Positions 33,601 through 44,611 of a stretch of DNA of 64,000 nt are shown piece after piece. This DNA comes from Limnanthes douglasii subsp. nivea (Eukaryota > Streptophyta > Magnoliopsida > Brassicales > Limnanthaceae), in assembly GCA_036936605.1 (NCBI GenBank), contig JAUPFV010000001.1, positions 122,644,771 through 122,708,770 of the forward strand. The letters run 5' to 3'. The translations under genes were made by a program, and so were the position numbers. The stretch's first letter is position 1. Each line of letters opens with the position of its first letter. The notes beneath the pieces are model-generated. The model had not been told where the DNA came from. It worked only from the letters and a program-made list of their open reading frames with translations, and ran no database searches.

Positions 33601-35487
33601 TTTTCAGCATTAATCATATTTTGGATTTACGGTTGTGTCTTTTGGGACCTTATAATTTTTTATCTTTGATGTATGAGGATGTATTGGTTTTTTTTGAAAT
33701 TACATCCAAATTATCAGTAAATTATATGTTATGGGAATGTTCCAGCCTTCGGGGACTGTTGTTATATTTGTTATACTTGCTCATGTACTTCACCCGGATG
33801 CCTTGTCTTTGGTTATCATACTTTGGATGGGATGATAATTTATTGTCATCTTTCTGTATTGTGTTTCTTAGAGTTAACTTGTACCATCATGATCCACTCT
33901 GGGAAATATTATGGATATGAAGTTGGAGTTTTTTTATATGCAATAAGCTTTTCTCTTTCGATTCCACTTTAATGTGATGATCTCTATAATCTTTAATGTT
34001 ACAATTGCCACCAAGTTATGAAACTCCCGCAGCTCACTTTTGGTGTCAATAAACCTCCGGGTGTATTCTCTCAATCAGTTTTTAGACCTTATTTGTAATA
34101 GATAATGTAATCACCATCCTATTTTCTTGCTTCGTAACCAAACAAGTCGTTCTTAAAAATCGTGCACAACATCTCATACTTATAATGCAACCCGTTGGAA
34201 GACTGGAATGAAATATGAATTATGTTAAGGTATTTTTCCTTAAAGTTTATATAAATTATCCACACTTTATCTTATCATTCGATTCTTACCTTGACGTCTT
34301 TCTTTTAAACTTCTCAATATGATGATTTCGTGCCAATAAAGTCATCCAATTCTGATTTTTTTCATATTCATCTACCCCATGAAAGGATAAGCCTATTGTT
34401 TCCCTGGTCCATGTCAATTTTCAAGCGAAGGTTTGGCATTTTGTTTTCCATAAACATCGGTTGATATCCATTAGTATAATTACCATGTGGTGATGAAGTA
34501 TAGTAATGGTTCGGATATGTAGAGGGATGGGAAACCAAAGGGTTCCGCTCACCCATATACGCTGTAAGTGGTACATATTCGTTGTTTGCATCTACTACTG
34601 TAAACGTTTGAGCGTATCTCTGGGGAAATGTAGACTTCGCTGGTGGTACGGGAGGAAAATATAGGTAGAAATATGTGATAATGTTGATAACTTGGCTGGA
34701 TTCATGGCTGAACCATTGTGGTTTGTTAAAAATTTGGTTGAATCTCTTATTGAGATTTTGGCGCCGGTTGATGATTCAGATGGATCCTGGCCTGGGCTGT
34801 TGGGACTTGCTGTTGATTCAATTGGGCCTATAGTTTTTCTTTCACGACTTGTTGATAGCCCTGGCTCATCCTCGATGGGAACGAGGCATCAAATGTCAGG
34901 ATTTTTTTATTTCATTTGCTGTCATTTTACTAGCTAGTACTCTTATTCATTCTCTCATCTCCTCGTGTCACCTATGTTCCTAGATGTAAGGGTTCTAGTC
35001 CTCTTACTGCTGATGCATCGATGACGTTGACACTGACACTTTTCACTCATACTTGAGGATCCCTGATCAGATTTATCATTAACAACATCTATCTTGTGCT
35101 TGAATGGGGTATTACGTTGGCTTATAATATTACACACATTTGTTTTTATTATTAAACTGGTTGTATCGTCTCACTTTTCATATTTATCTTCAACACCACC
35201 TTCAAGATGTTAAATTTTTTGATATTGTTTCTAGATAAGGAAGCGTGAAAATCATATAATGAATCATTTTAAAATTTTAAGGCTTCTCTTCAAGAAGTTA
35301 TCTCTCAAGCTGCTGAAGGTCTGGCAATTGAATTGTTGTAGCAGCTACATGTGGGTTTTGCTCGCCAGTTTGTCTACTGGTAGCTTTCACGTCAATGAAT
35401 AGGGTACTTTCTCTTTCTGAATTCGCTTTGATGTATGTTTAGCTTCGTTATTTTTTATTTTTAGATGAAAATATTTTAGATACCAAT
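33601..35487 (-). pseudogene. Probable gypsy gag and protease region (element D)
   Basis: This lies between the RT and the primer-binding site of element D, so gag and protease should be here, but only weak evidence remains. 34556-34368 (-) and 35137-34955 (-) are open and rich in polar and charged residues like a gag N-terminus. No IDTGS or capsid motif could be picked out by eye. Confidence 0.4.
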
Positions 35488-35512
35488 TGACTTCCCACAA
35501 ACAGCGCCAATC
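35488..35512 (-). other. Primer-binding site of element D
   Basis: The reverse complement reads ttggcgctgtttgtgggaa, a standard plant gypsy PBS form that differs from the 'tggcgaccacattggga' type of the Tat element at 53293. It indicates that the 5' LTR of element D lies to the right. Confidence 0.7.
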
Positions 35513-36015
35513 TCGTGAGTGTAAATTTGTTTGGATGGATGTGAGACCAAAATTCAATTGCAAAGTAAAAAAACGTCAAATAAAAATAATGATAACAATA
35601 AGACAATCATTTATTCACTAAATTTGGTGAGGGAGTATCACAAGTAATTATAAATAATCATATCTTACACATTATATTTTTATTTTATTTTTGAATTAAT
35701 ATATAAGTTTTTTTAATAATTGAACTAGATCGAGAGATTTCAAATTCTTCACGAAATGAAATCTTCAGCTCCAATCTTTGAAACAATTCTTTTTTATCTT
35801 TGAATATTTTCTGAATTAGTTTCAAGGCTTCTATCGGATTCTTGTATCTGATTTTGGCATTGAATCGCATCTCTTAGTTTTGTGTGTTTCCTTATGAATA
35901 TATAAATCACAATGCATATCATATTTCAATTCAATTTCATTAAAATGTAAAAGATTACTTTATTAAACAGAAGAAATATATTCTTAACGGAAAGTTCAAC
36001 CGGCCCTATTTGAAT
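35513..36015 (-). mobile_element. Probable 5' LTR of element D, outer end unresolved
   Basis: Assigned by position after the PBS. It has no recognisable coding content, and no matching 3' LTR is found near 31850, so the boundary cannot be verified. Confidence 0.35.
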
Positions 36016-36023
36016 AAAAAATA

Positions 36024-37179
36024 GGGAAATTGTACCTAAGGTACCCACTCAACTATTTTATTGTCATCTAGTACCCAAGGTTTGATCAATTATCTCTTAA
36101 TACCCATCTCAACTACCTAATTACCATATAGTACCTAACTTTATTTTAATACCCTTACCACCCTCACCATTCATGAACAACCACGTAACCAAAATTTCTC
36201 TTTCCTTCTCTTCCCTACTTTTTCTTTTTATTTTATTTTTAAAAGATCCGTATCTTTCGAAACGGAGCTCGAAAAAAATAAATGAAAGTACCATCACTTT
36301 TGTTTTTTAAAAATGAACAAAACTAGATCCATTGATGATATTTTTTTATTTTTTTATAAAATAAAATTTCACCAGTAACAATTCGCATCATATCATGAGA
36401 ATTGTTCAGAAAATCCTGAGAGTTGCAAACAATTTGCATCATATCATGAGAATTGTTCAGAAAATCCTGAGAGTTGCAAACAATTCGCATCTTATCATGA
36501 GAATTGTTCAGAAAACCCAGAGTTGCAAACAATTCGCATCTTATCATGAGAATCATTCAGAAATCCTGAGAGTTTGCAAGCAATTCGCATCATGAGAATT
36601 GTACCAGGTTTTTTTTAAACAATTCGCATCATATCATGAGAATTGTTCAGAAAATTCTGAGAGTTGCAAACAATTCGCATCATATCATGAGAATTGTTCA
36701 GAAAATCCTGAGAGTTGCAAACAATTCGCATCTTATCATGAGAATTGTTAAAAAAAAAAACCCAGAGTTGCAAACAATTCGCATCTTATCATGAGAATCG
36801 TTCAGAAATCCTGAGAGTTTGCAAGCAATTCGCATCCTGAGAATTGTACCAGGTTTTTTTTCTTTTTTTGCAAGTAATTCGCATCTTATCATGAGAATCG
36901 TTCAGAAATCCTGAGAGTTGCAAGCAATTCACATCTTATCATGAGAATCGTTCAGAAATCCTGAGAGTTGCAAGCAATTCGCATCTTATCTTGAGAGTTT
37001 GCAAGCAATTCGCATCCTGAGAATTGTACCAGGTTTTTTTTTACCAGCGCGCGTATATTTGGTCGGGGGTATTTTTGTCCAAATTTCAATTCGAGGTACC
37101 AAGTGACACTATCCAAAAAGCGGGTACCACTGGGTAATTACATAGTTGAGAAGGTATTTACTGGTAACTTTTTTTTCCC
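36024..37179. mobile_element. MULE-like non-autonomous element carrying a 51-bp satellite
   Basis: The ends are diverged inverted repeats: left GGGAAATTGTACC ... CACTCAACTATTTTATT, right (reverse complement) GGGAAAAAAAAGTTACC ... TTCTCAACTATGTAATT, with 'agtacccaagg'/'agtggtacccg' following in both. The flanking 8-mers are AAAAAATA (36016-36023) and AAGAAATA (37180-37187), 7 of 8 matching. There is no transposase. The middle is filled by a 51-bp repeat array. Confidence 0.65.
36379..37041. repeat. 51-bp satellite with higher-order structure
   Basis: About a dozen units of 'caattcgcatcatatcatga' + 'gaattgttcagaaaatcctg' + 'agagttgcaaa', with starts 36379, 36430, 36481 and so on. Each unit contains CAATTC and GAATTG as a short inverted repeat around a 14-bp loop. 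A shortened unit ending 'gaattgtaccaggttttttt' recurs at about 36595, 36840 and 37020, which divides the array into blocks of several units and suggests block-wise duplication. Confidence 0.9.
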
Positions 37180-37206
37180 AAGAAATAAAATTTTATTGAT
37201 GTTAAG

Positions 37207-37401
37207 AAAAATATTACATATGTTCATTATTTCTGATACATTTTCAAACATCCTTAACAATTTTCTGATACAATTTTGTGACTACTATCTCTTCTCTTGC
37301 AAATCTTCTCTAATCCACTCTTGTAGCTCCCCTTTCTTGAGTGACCTTGTGTCTTCACTCCATCTTCTTGTTGCACACCATCTGCGTACTCCTTCTCCTG
37401 T
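37207..37401 (-). pseudogene. Last-exon fragment of an unrecognised gene
   Basis: On the reverse strand 'gtttctgttttacag' (ending at about 37402) is a good splice acceptor. It is followed by 47 open codons starting EKEYADGVQQEDGVKTQGHS and ending in TAA. About 70 bp further lies AATAAA ('catcaataaaatttt', near 37190). Upstream exons are not recognisable and I do not know the family. The MULE-like element at 36024-37179 ends right at the 3' end of this exon. Confidence 0.35.
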
Positions 37402-37449
37402 AAAACAGAAACAATATAGGTCAAGTTTTTCAACTTGCCAAACAAATTA

Positions 37450-38205
37450 GTCATCCTCAAAGAACCTAAAGTAACCCAAATTTAAGGATTCAAGCAATGT
37501 AATTGCATTGAATTTATTCAATGAGATTTGATTCAACTGTAAATTCAGAATATTTACTGGTAACTTTCTCTAAATAATAATATACAAAATAAATTATTAA
37601 TTATTAAAAAAATTGTTGTAAATAATATATAAATTTTCTAATTCCAAATATTACTAATTAGATTTTACAACTAAATGTAATCAATAATATTTGGATTTTT
37701 ATAGATATTAATTTATTTTAATATAAGTTTATCATTAATTTTTAGTATTTAATCTAACATTACTCTGTTAGATAAATAGTGTGATGATTGATGCTACTAA
37801 ACTAGAAAAAGTTATATTTCACATTCATAATTTATAAGGCAGGTTCTATATGGCTGGTTGAAGATTATATTTTTTAATAACATTTAATTGTTTTATTAAG
37901 GATATTTGTTTTGATTTAAAAAGTATATGTATTAATTTTTGTATAAATTAAAAAATAAAATCAAGTTTGAGATGTGTTCCAACCGGATGTAATCGTATCG
38001 AGAAATCCGAATAATAATATATTGTTTGTGGACCGGATCGAGTTAACCCACGGACACATGCGGGACGGGCTCGGACCCAAAAAGATTAAACCGAGTGACC
38101 GGACCGGATTAGAGTTCAAGTGAAAAAAAGAAAAAAAAAGGACTCAAACAGGACAGCCTGAAGCCAGACCAAACCCGCCCGTTATATCCCTACTAGTGTA
38201 GACTT
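37450..38205. other. AT-rich intergenic sequence
   Basis: No gene recognised. It may contain introns or lost exons of the fragment at 37207-37401, but nothing can be supported. Confidence 0.4.
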
Positions 38206-38410
38206 TCTGGTGCGATTGAGGAGGTGATTTACTGGTTAGTAATATAAAGAAATGCCTTTGGGTGATTTATAATACAAAACTAAACTGTAAAGGTCAAATG
38301 AAAAAGTTGCAAGTCTTCCTGATTGAAGCCCAGTGGTGCAGCCAAGGTTATGTGCCTACAAGGAGCATATGGCTATTGGACAAACTAATACCTGTATGGA
38401 AACGAAGGAA
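38206..38410 (+). pseudogene. Terpene synthase relic: exon 5 end, intron and start of exon 6
   Basis: 'tgcgattgaggaggtgattt' (about 38211-38230) matches the exon 5 end and donor of the intact gene ('tgcaatcgaggaggtaattc'). After a short intron-like stretch, 38289-38360 translates MKKLQVFLIEAQWCSQGYVP, matching exon 6 ([20 protein letters not shown]). 'catatggctattgg' then matches the EYMAIG segment with a small deletion before it. Homology fades at about 38410. It lies 15 kb from the intact gene in the same orientation and is a leftover of another copy. Confidence 0.85.
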
Positions 38411-38755
38411 GTGCTCTCTAAGCACAAAAATTCCAGTTTCCTTTGAAACTTGTAGATAACTTGGCTCCTGTCTAGAACAACCACTAAGCAAAATCTATAT
38501 TCACTTCTATTTTCAAAATCAAGAGTACTATCAAAGAGCATTTCGTTTCGCATTATCCATACTATCCACCTTAACAAAACACATTCGTACCATTTCATCG
38601 CTTTAACGGATAAAGTTTCCAACGCAATCATACAGACGACTCAGCTGCACTTGACAATAACAGAAACTTCTTTTTCTGGGTACCACACTTCTATAAGTAC
38701 TATAACAGATGAAAAAAATAAACACCTGTATTGTCTATTAACTCTACATTATACC

Positions 38756-39718
38756 TTAGCTTGCAGAAGGAGAAGATTGTGGGGGTATTTCGCGCGACGA
38801 AAACCCTGCAAACCAAGCAACCCTCATCAGTTGCAAACAAAGAATCAGCACCCACCACGACACCAGACCTCTAATCATATGGACCATCCACTCTGGTGCA
38901 CAAACCTCAACCCCAAGTTTCAACCCTCTCATCAACTGCAATACACGGTAAGACTCATACACAATCGGTGTCACCAACCAAACCGGCGACTGCCAATGCC
39001 ACGTCAGCATCTCCGTCAGCATTTGAACCAGAAGAAGAATGAAATACGGGCCTAGTAGAATCGCTGATGAGATAAACGACAGCTGAGGTTGCAGTATACC
39101 CTTTCCGGATCCGACAAGAATTATTAAAGGGACGATAAAACCAACCACGATCGCAAACAAGTTCCAAAACCGGTAACTGAAAGGCGGCCGGCTGTTACCA
39201 GTTTGCGTCCGGTCTTTAGGACGAGCACACGAATCAGCCATCAGCAGGAAAAGAGTTGCACCGAGATTGAAGATGCAGTCGAGTCCAATCAATGAAAGTA
39301 AGCTGACCACATTGGACCCGAGGAATATAGACGATAAAGGAAGCCACAAAGTCGGGGCCATTCCCGTTCCAAGAAGAAGAAGCGGCCCCACCAGCCACAT
39401 TGGCCATTTAAGAAATTGAAGCTGCGATTTAGAATTTGCCGCTTCCACTTTATTCTCAGAGCTAAGGGATTCAAATATGCTGGTTTTTCGGTCCAAGAAC
39501 TCAACATCACCATCTTCAACAGGCGCATAAGTAATTGGTGACGGTTTCCATTCAGATGGATCCGTACAGCATAAAGGGGACACCCTAACGCGAAAACGAG
39601 GACAAGCAACCGCTTGTGGCCGCTTAAACAAACTAAGGTTATTAAAGTTGGGTCGAGAAAGGGTAAGGGTAGACATAGTGTAAGGAGATCTAACAAGAGA
39701 TGACATGCTTTGGTTCAT
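38756..39718 (-). CDS. Plastid-targeted multi-pass membrane protein, function unknown
   Basis: An intact 320-residue frame with no coding intron. The first 45 or so residues are rich in Ser, Thr, Arg and Asn with almost no acidic residues (MNQSMSSLVRSPYTMSTLTL), as in chloroplast transit peptides. A hydrophilic stretch (about 50-100) is followed by five or six hydrophobic segments: about 103-125 (starting WPMWLVGPLLLLG), 130-162, 185-207 (NLFAIVVGFIVPLIILVG), 215-237 and 286-305. This predicts an integral membrane protein of the plastid envelope or thylakoid. I recognise no catalytic motif or named family. Codon use and intactness stand out from the transposon debris around it. Internal Met codons at 5 and 15 could also be starts. 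Expression is supported only by the well-formed 5' UTR intron upstream. Confidence 0.85.
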   Translation of the reverse strand: MNQSMSSLVRSPYTMSTLTLSRPNFNNLSLFKRPQAVACPRFRVRVSPLCCTDPSEWKPSPITYAPVEDGDVEFLDRKTSIFESLSSENKVEAANSKSQLQFLKWPMWLVGPLLLLGTGMAPTLWLPLSSIFLGSNVVSLLSLIGLDCIFNLGATLFLLMADSCARPKDRTQTGNSRPPFSYRFWNLFAIVVGFIVPLIILVGSGKGILQPQLSFISSAILLGPYFILLLVQMLTEMLTWHWQSPVWLVTPIVYESYRVLQLMRGLKLGVEVCAPEWMVHMIRGLVSWWVLILCLQLMRVAWFAGFSSREIPPQSSPSAS

Positions 39719-40380
39719 GACTGCACAATAAAGTTTTATAGAATTATTATAGCATGAAACTTAATCAACTAAGAGAAACTAAAAGGCCGAGTTGAGCCAA
39801 CAAATGACATTTCTCGAATCATAAAAGCTATTCAACATACATTTTTCTAGCATTTACAAAAATAAAAACTAGAAAACACCTTCAACTCCAAACCCCAAAA
39901 ATTAAATACATCAATTTAACACAATAAGATGAAAAGTATAGTTTTTTCCTGGTCATTCATGTTTACAAAAAACATAGTTGATACTAAGTTTAATTTGAAA
40001 AGACAGACATAGAATCACAATTCACGTGTAAAAGTTATTATTAAATTTCAGTTCTTTAAGCAAGAATGTAAAGGAGGCGAATCTACAAACCCTAAACTAC
40101 CACTCCTAAAGAATTGATTATAAACTGAAAGAAAACTCTTTAGAATCAAATTTCGAGCAGTATTCAGTTCTGGGTTTTGACACATAGTCGGATCAAAATT
40201 AGAAGGGAAAATTAGTTTCACTCTTTGATTCTAGAGAACAAACTGCACAGAAGAGTAAAATTAGACAAAAATTGAATATTTGAGAAAATAAAACCTTATA
40301 TTTACCTCTTCCGAATTGGTGTAAGAGACAAGAGCGGAGCCTTTTTCTCTGTAGTCGTGAAATGTAGTCTTCAACAGTTC
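39719..40380 (-). other. 5' UTR with intron of the plastid membrane protein gene
   Basis: On the reverse strand, a donor AAGAG|GTAAAT lies at 40306/40305 and an acceptor 'tttattgtgcag' ends at 39721, two bases before the start codon. This gives a 585-bp leader intron between a first non-coding exon (about 40306-40380) and the coding exon. Leader introns of this kind are common in plant housekeeping genes. Confidence 0.65.
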
Positions 40381-40402
40381 GCCATTTATTTGGGCTGAGC
40401 AC

Positions 40403-40411
40403 TAAAAATAT
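40403..40411 (-). promoter_or_regulatory. TATA-like motif of the plastid membrane protein gene
   Basis: The reverse complement reads tatattttt, about 100 bp upstream of the leader-intron donor. It is 57 bp from the poly(A) tail of the LINE, so the native upstream promoter was separated from the core promoter by that insertion, unless the LINE supplies elements. Confidence 0.4.
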
Positions 40412-40775
40412 AACAAACAAGGGTCTGACTTTACTCTCTCTTTTCCCTTTTTTACCCTGTTTTGTCCTTTTTTTTTTTTAATAAAAAATACCATATTTTA
40501 TTAAAGGACCACATTGAAAGTTATACAAAATATAAGGCTCCGAAGGAGATTACACCAAAAGAATACAATTTGGTAAAGTACCAAATCGAAACAAATTAAC
40601 AATAGATCAAATCTGAAAAAGGCGCCTCTTCTTATTTTCTCGAACAAACTCCATGATTGATACCTTCAACCTGCATTACTCGCACAATCCTTCATTTGGC
40701 CAACAATCCTTTTCCCCAGCCACAACCACTCCATTAGCCATCCATCCCGAGACGTCTCCTCCACCATCTTCTGCT

Positions 40776-40985
40776 TCTCCTTGGTCGACGCTCACACAAA
40801 GTACGCTTTCTCTTCCGATACGAAGAGGAGAAAGATCGGAAATGAGTGTAGTGCACCAGAGAACAGAGGATCCAGACATCTTTGTTTCTCCTTGGTCGAC
40901 GCTCACACAAAGTACGCTTTCTCTTCCGATGCGAAGAAGAGAAAGATCGGAGATGGGTGCAGTGCACCAGAGAATCGAAGAACAA
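40776..40985. repeat. Tandem duplication, 111-bp offset, in the LINE 3' region
   Basis: 'cttggtcgacgctcacacaa' + 'agtacgctttctcttccgat' and the following segment through 'gtgcaccagagaa' occur at 40780 and 40891 with a few substitutions. The open frames across 40653-41392 on the given strand come from this GC-richer repeat and are not genes. Confidence 0.9.
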
Positions 40986-41083
40986 ACAATCCCCAAATCG
41001 AAAAACTAGCCCGAACTCAAAGCACCCGAAACAGCCACAAACAGCCCCCACCGAGCCTCCACACACAACCGATTAAAACGGAG

Positions 41084-43894
41084 TCAGCCAGGATCGATGT
41101 AGCCAACGCCAAGGCTTTCAAGCGTAACGATGGCAAGAAGCGGAATCGGGGCATCAGCAACAGTGAACGATTTGCTACACCTCTCCTTCAAAACCCACTT
41201 CGAGATCCAATCCGCCGCCGCATTCTGAGTTCTAGAGATATGACAAAGATTCATCGAAGAACGAATCAAGCTACGACAGATCGAAATCGTAGAGATGGAA
41301 GCTGGATTACCGGAGGCCACAATGTTGATAAGAGTCTGACAGTCAGACTCAATATCAACATTGCACCAGTTGTTTCTTCTACAATGGATTAAAGCCTCCA
41401 GAAGAGCCTGACACTCAGCTTTGAAAGGGTCAATCTTACCAAAGAGGAAGCCATAGCCAGAAATCAAGTTACCCAGCTCATCCCTCACCAAAAAACCACC
41501 AGTGGCTTCGCCAAAATAGCTACAAGCGTCGTCAACGTTAATCTTCAATCTGCCAGGAGGGGGAGCGAGCCACTTCAGGTACCTAGGCTTATATTTTCTG
41601 TTATTGATAGATAGACATCCCAATGCAGCACCAGCCTTGTATACACCTGACCAATGAGTAGCTTTAAGAGTACCAATAGAGTCAATACCAGTAATAATAT
41701 TATTGATTCTAATAACAACACTATCAAAATTATCGTAAGGATCATTAAACTTGCTGCAATTCCTATTACGCCAAATTGTCCAACAGATGATTTGTGGGAC
41801 AAGATGGGTAATATGGAACTTAGAGTTCGAAGACCAGAACAAACTGTAGAAAACATGACTTAGGGACATAAACCGACTCAGGGGAATCTTAAAGAGAACC
41901 CCATAGTAATTCCACAGGGACCAAGCATAGTTACAATTGATGAAGAGGTGATTCTTCTCTTCACAACTGTAACAAAACTGACATTTAGAAACAGATATGA
42001 AATGCCTTTTAGCAAGGATACTATCAATTGGGATAAACAAATTTAACAACTTCCAACTTAGAAAAGAAAATTTATTTGGAATAAAGTGGCTCCAAATCTT
42101 TTTGAAAATGTTTTGCTTAATGTTTTTAAACCTAATAACTTCCCAAGTTAGTTTTGTGTTGAACTTTTTATCATTAGAAAGAATCCATTCAATCTTATCT
42201 TCCTGGTCATGGACAATCTTAACACATTTAATGTGTGAAATACGATCCTGAGACAGGAAGCTAAGAAGAGAATAATCCCAATTATTATCCTTCCAAAAAG
42301 TCGAGACCTTAGCAAGGAGAAGCCAGTCCCTAGAGTCAGACACACTAGTAATAGGATGCATGCCATGCCAGGCATCTCTCCAAAAATCAACATCCCTTCT
42401 GCCTAAATGCCAGTTAACATAGAGATCAGCCTGATTCTTAATAGAGTACAATCTTTTCCATGTAATGGAATCAGTCGATTTACACACAGCAATAGTAGGG
42501 TGAGTGTTTAAACAATAAGTCTGATGCATAAGATCAGCCCTAAGAGAATGACCACTTCTAAAAAGAAACCATAGATTAAAAGAGAAGGTGGTTTGAATAT
42601 CAGATAATTGCTTGATATTCAAACCACCTTCATCAAAGGGCCTACAAAGACAGTTCCAAGAGGTCCAATGGATTGCTCTATCATTATAGTTGGACCTCCA
42701 AAGGAATTTATTAAAACATAACTCAATCTTATTGAGAATAGTTTTTGGGATAAGAGTGTTCTGCATCCAGTAATATACTATGGGATGGAGAACACTCTTA
42801 ATGAGAGACAACCTACCCCCAAAAGACAAAGATTTCATATCCCAAATCTGGATTTTATTATAAATAGCAGTCAAAAGATTAATGAAGTTCTTCCCTTTGT
42901 TATTTGCACATATGTTAATTCCCAGGTACTTGAATGGAGCATGGTCTATTTTGAAACGAGTAGAAGACTTAAGCCTGGTGTTAGCAGCATGAGCAATCCT
43001 TGTAGAGGTAACAATCATTGTTTTTTCCTTATTTATCATCTGGCCAGAGGCAACTTGATAATTTTCCAACAGCTTACACAGATTATCTATAGAAGAAGAA
43101 GAACTATTGGAGAAAATGACAATATCGTCAGCAAACGCAAGACAAGGTAAAATATAGCCTGATTTAAGATAATATTTCATACTTTGATTAGATTCATATA
43201 GCTTAGAGAGACCTCTTAAAAGAGCCTCCTCAGCAAGAATGAAAAGACAAGGAGACAGTGGATCTCCTTGTCTTAATCCATTCCTTTGAGGAAAATACCC
43301 AATACTATTACCATTAATAAGAATGGAAATCATCACATTAGAAATAAGAGAATGAATTAAAGCCAAAAGACCATCAGAAAAACCAAAGCATTTCATCACC
43401 TTGATAACAAAGGCATGAGACATTCTGTCAAATGCCTTTGTCATATCAAGCTGCATGATAATATTACCCTTAGAAGGCCTTCTATTAATGTTATGAAGCA
43501 TCTCTTTAATAATGAGAATATTATCATGAATAAGCCTATCTTTTACGAATGCACCTTGACATTTAGAAATTATATTAGGCAGAATGAGAGCAATTCTAGT
43601 GTTAATAAGAGAAGAGATGAGCCTATTGAAAATAGTACAAATGCTAATTGGCCTGAAATTGTTCCAAGAGATAGGGTTAGGAGACTTAGGGATAAGACAA
43701 ATCCCAGTGGCAAAAACACCATTGGGAATAGTCTTACCCCTAAGATACGAATTAATGGCATGACAAAGATCAAAACAGATGATATCCCAACAAGACTTAA
43801 GAAAGTGACAGTTAAAACCATCAGTGCCAGGAGCACTGTCATTCTTCATGGCAGAAACAATGCTCCATATCTCCTCTTTAGAAGTAGGCATCAT
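41084..43894 (-). pseudogene. LINE ORF2: reverse transcriptase, zinc-binding and RNase H domains
   Basis: 936 codons open. RT begins around DSAPGTDGFNCHFLKSCW, has IIMQLDMTKAFDRMSHAF, then NGLRQGDPLSPCLFIL and the catalytic LAFADDIVIF (43121-43143). A zf-RVT-like region has WSHFIPNKFSFLSWKLL and CQFCYSCEEKNHLFINC. RNase H (RVT_3 type) has NVDDACS, KAECQALLEAL, IESDCQTL and AAAD, keeping its acidic residues. The frame is the same as the endonuclease part, which is separated by two stops, so ORF2 as a whole is a pseudogene although this portion is intact. Confidence 0.9.
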
Positions 43895-44611
43895 AATACT
43901 ACTATTATCCCTGGCACTAACAAGATTAGGAATGTTACTAAGAATAGAATCATTAATATTAGAATCATCACATGAATAGGTGCAACCAGAAAGAATGCCT
44001 TTAAAGTAAGACTCGGCAGAGCAAGCAATCTCAGAGTCCTTAGATAACCAAATACCATTGTCTTTAATACCAAGAATGGAGTTCTTTTTCTTTTTATTGG
44101 AAACATAAGAAAGATAGAGTTTAGTGTTACCATCACCATCCTTTAACTAGAAGTTATAACACTTCTGCCTCCAATAACATTCTTTATTCTTAAGAGCTTG
44201 AAGAAGCAATTTGTTGGCCTTAGCTAAACTAGCCTTAGAGTCACTATTGTTGGCAACCTGGTGATTAATCTCCTTAGTAGCAACATCTTCCATAGCCTGC
44301 TTAACCTTACTGAAAATATTTCCAAATTTGTTAATGTTCCACCCTTTAAGAAACTTCTTAAGTCTCTTAAGCTTAAACCAAAAAATCATATTAGTCTCAC
44401 CCTTGCAAGACATATTCCAGTTAAGGGTAACATCATTAATAAAATCATGGTGGTTAGTCCAAGTATTAATGAACTTGAAAAAACCTTTATTATGAGAAAC
44501 AGAGCTAATAGAGTTAGACAAAGTAATCAACAAATGAGCATAGTCAGAGCAAGTTCTGACCATGTGTAAGACCTGGGTATGAAACAGAGTATAAGCCTTA
44601 TTATTTATCAT
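43895..44611 (-). pseudogene. LINE ORF2 middle segment with internal stop
   Basis: Same frame as the flanking parts. 44611-44147 reads KGFFKFINTWTNHHDFI, then a charged linker ending YWRQKCYNF. The stop sits where a Trp is expected before LKDGDGNTKLYL; the canonical form in LINEs is WLK.GD.NTKFF. The reading then continues open into the RT part. Confidence 0.85.

Noticed and set aside
36379..37041. Regular 51-bp repeats resembling a CRISPR array
   Set aside because: Units are contiguous with no unique spacers, in a plant genome, inside inverted-repeat transposon ends. It is a satellite.
38470..38640. Reverse open frame of 91 codons (38631-38356)
   Set aside because: Overlaps the terpene synthase relic on the opposite strand, and no family is recognisable.
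38651..39055. 134-codon + strand frame
   Set aside because: Antisense to the plastid membrane protein coding exon, which has a well-formed N-terminus and splice context.
40653..41392. Open frames on the + strand across the LINE 3' region
   Set aside because: They lie opposite LINE ORF2 RNase H and in a GC-richer tandem duplication; no family motif and no codon bias of their own.
43415..43975. 186-codon + strand frame
   Set aside because: Directly antisense to the LINE RT domain, which has clear motifs.
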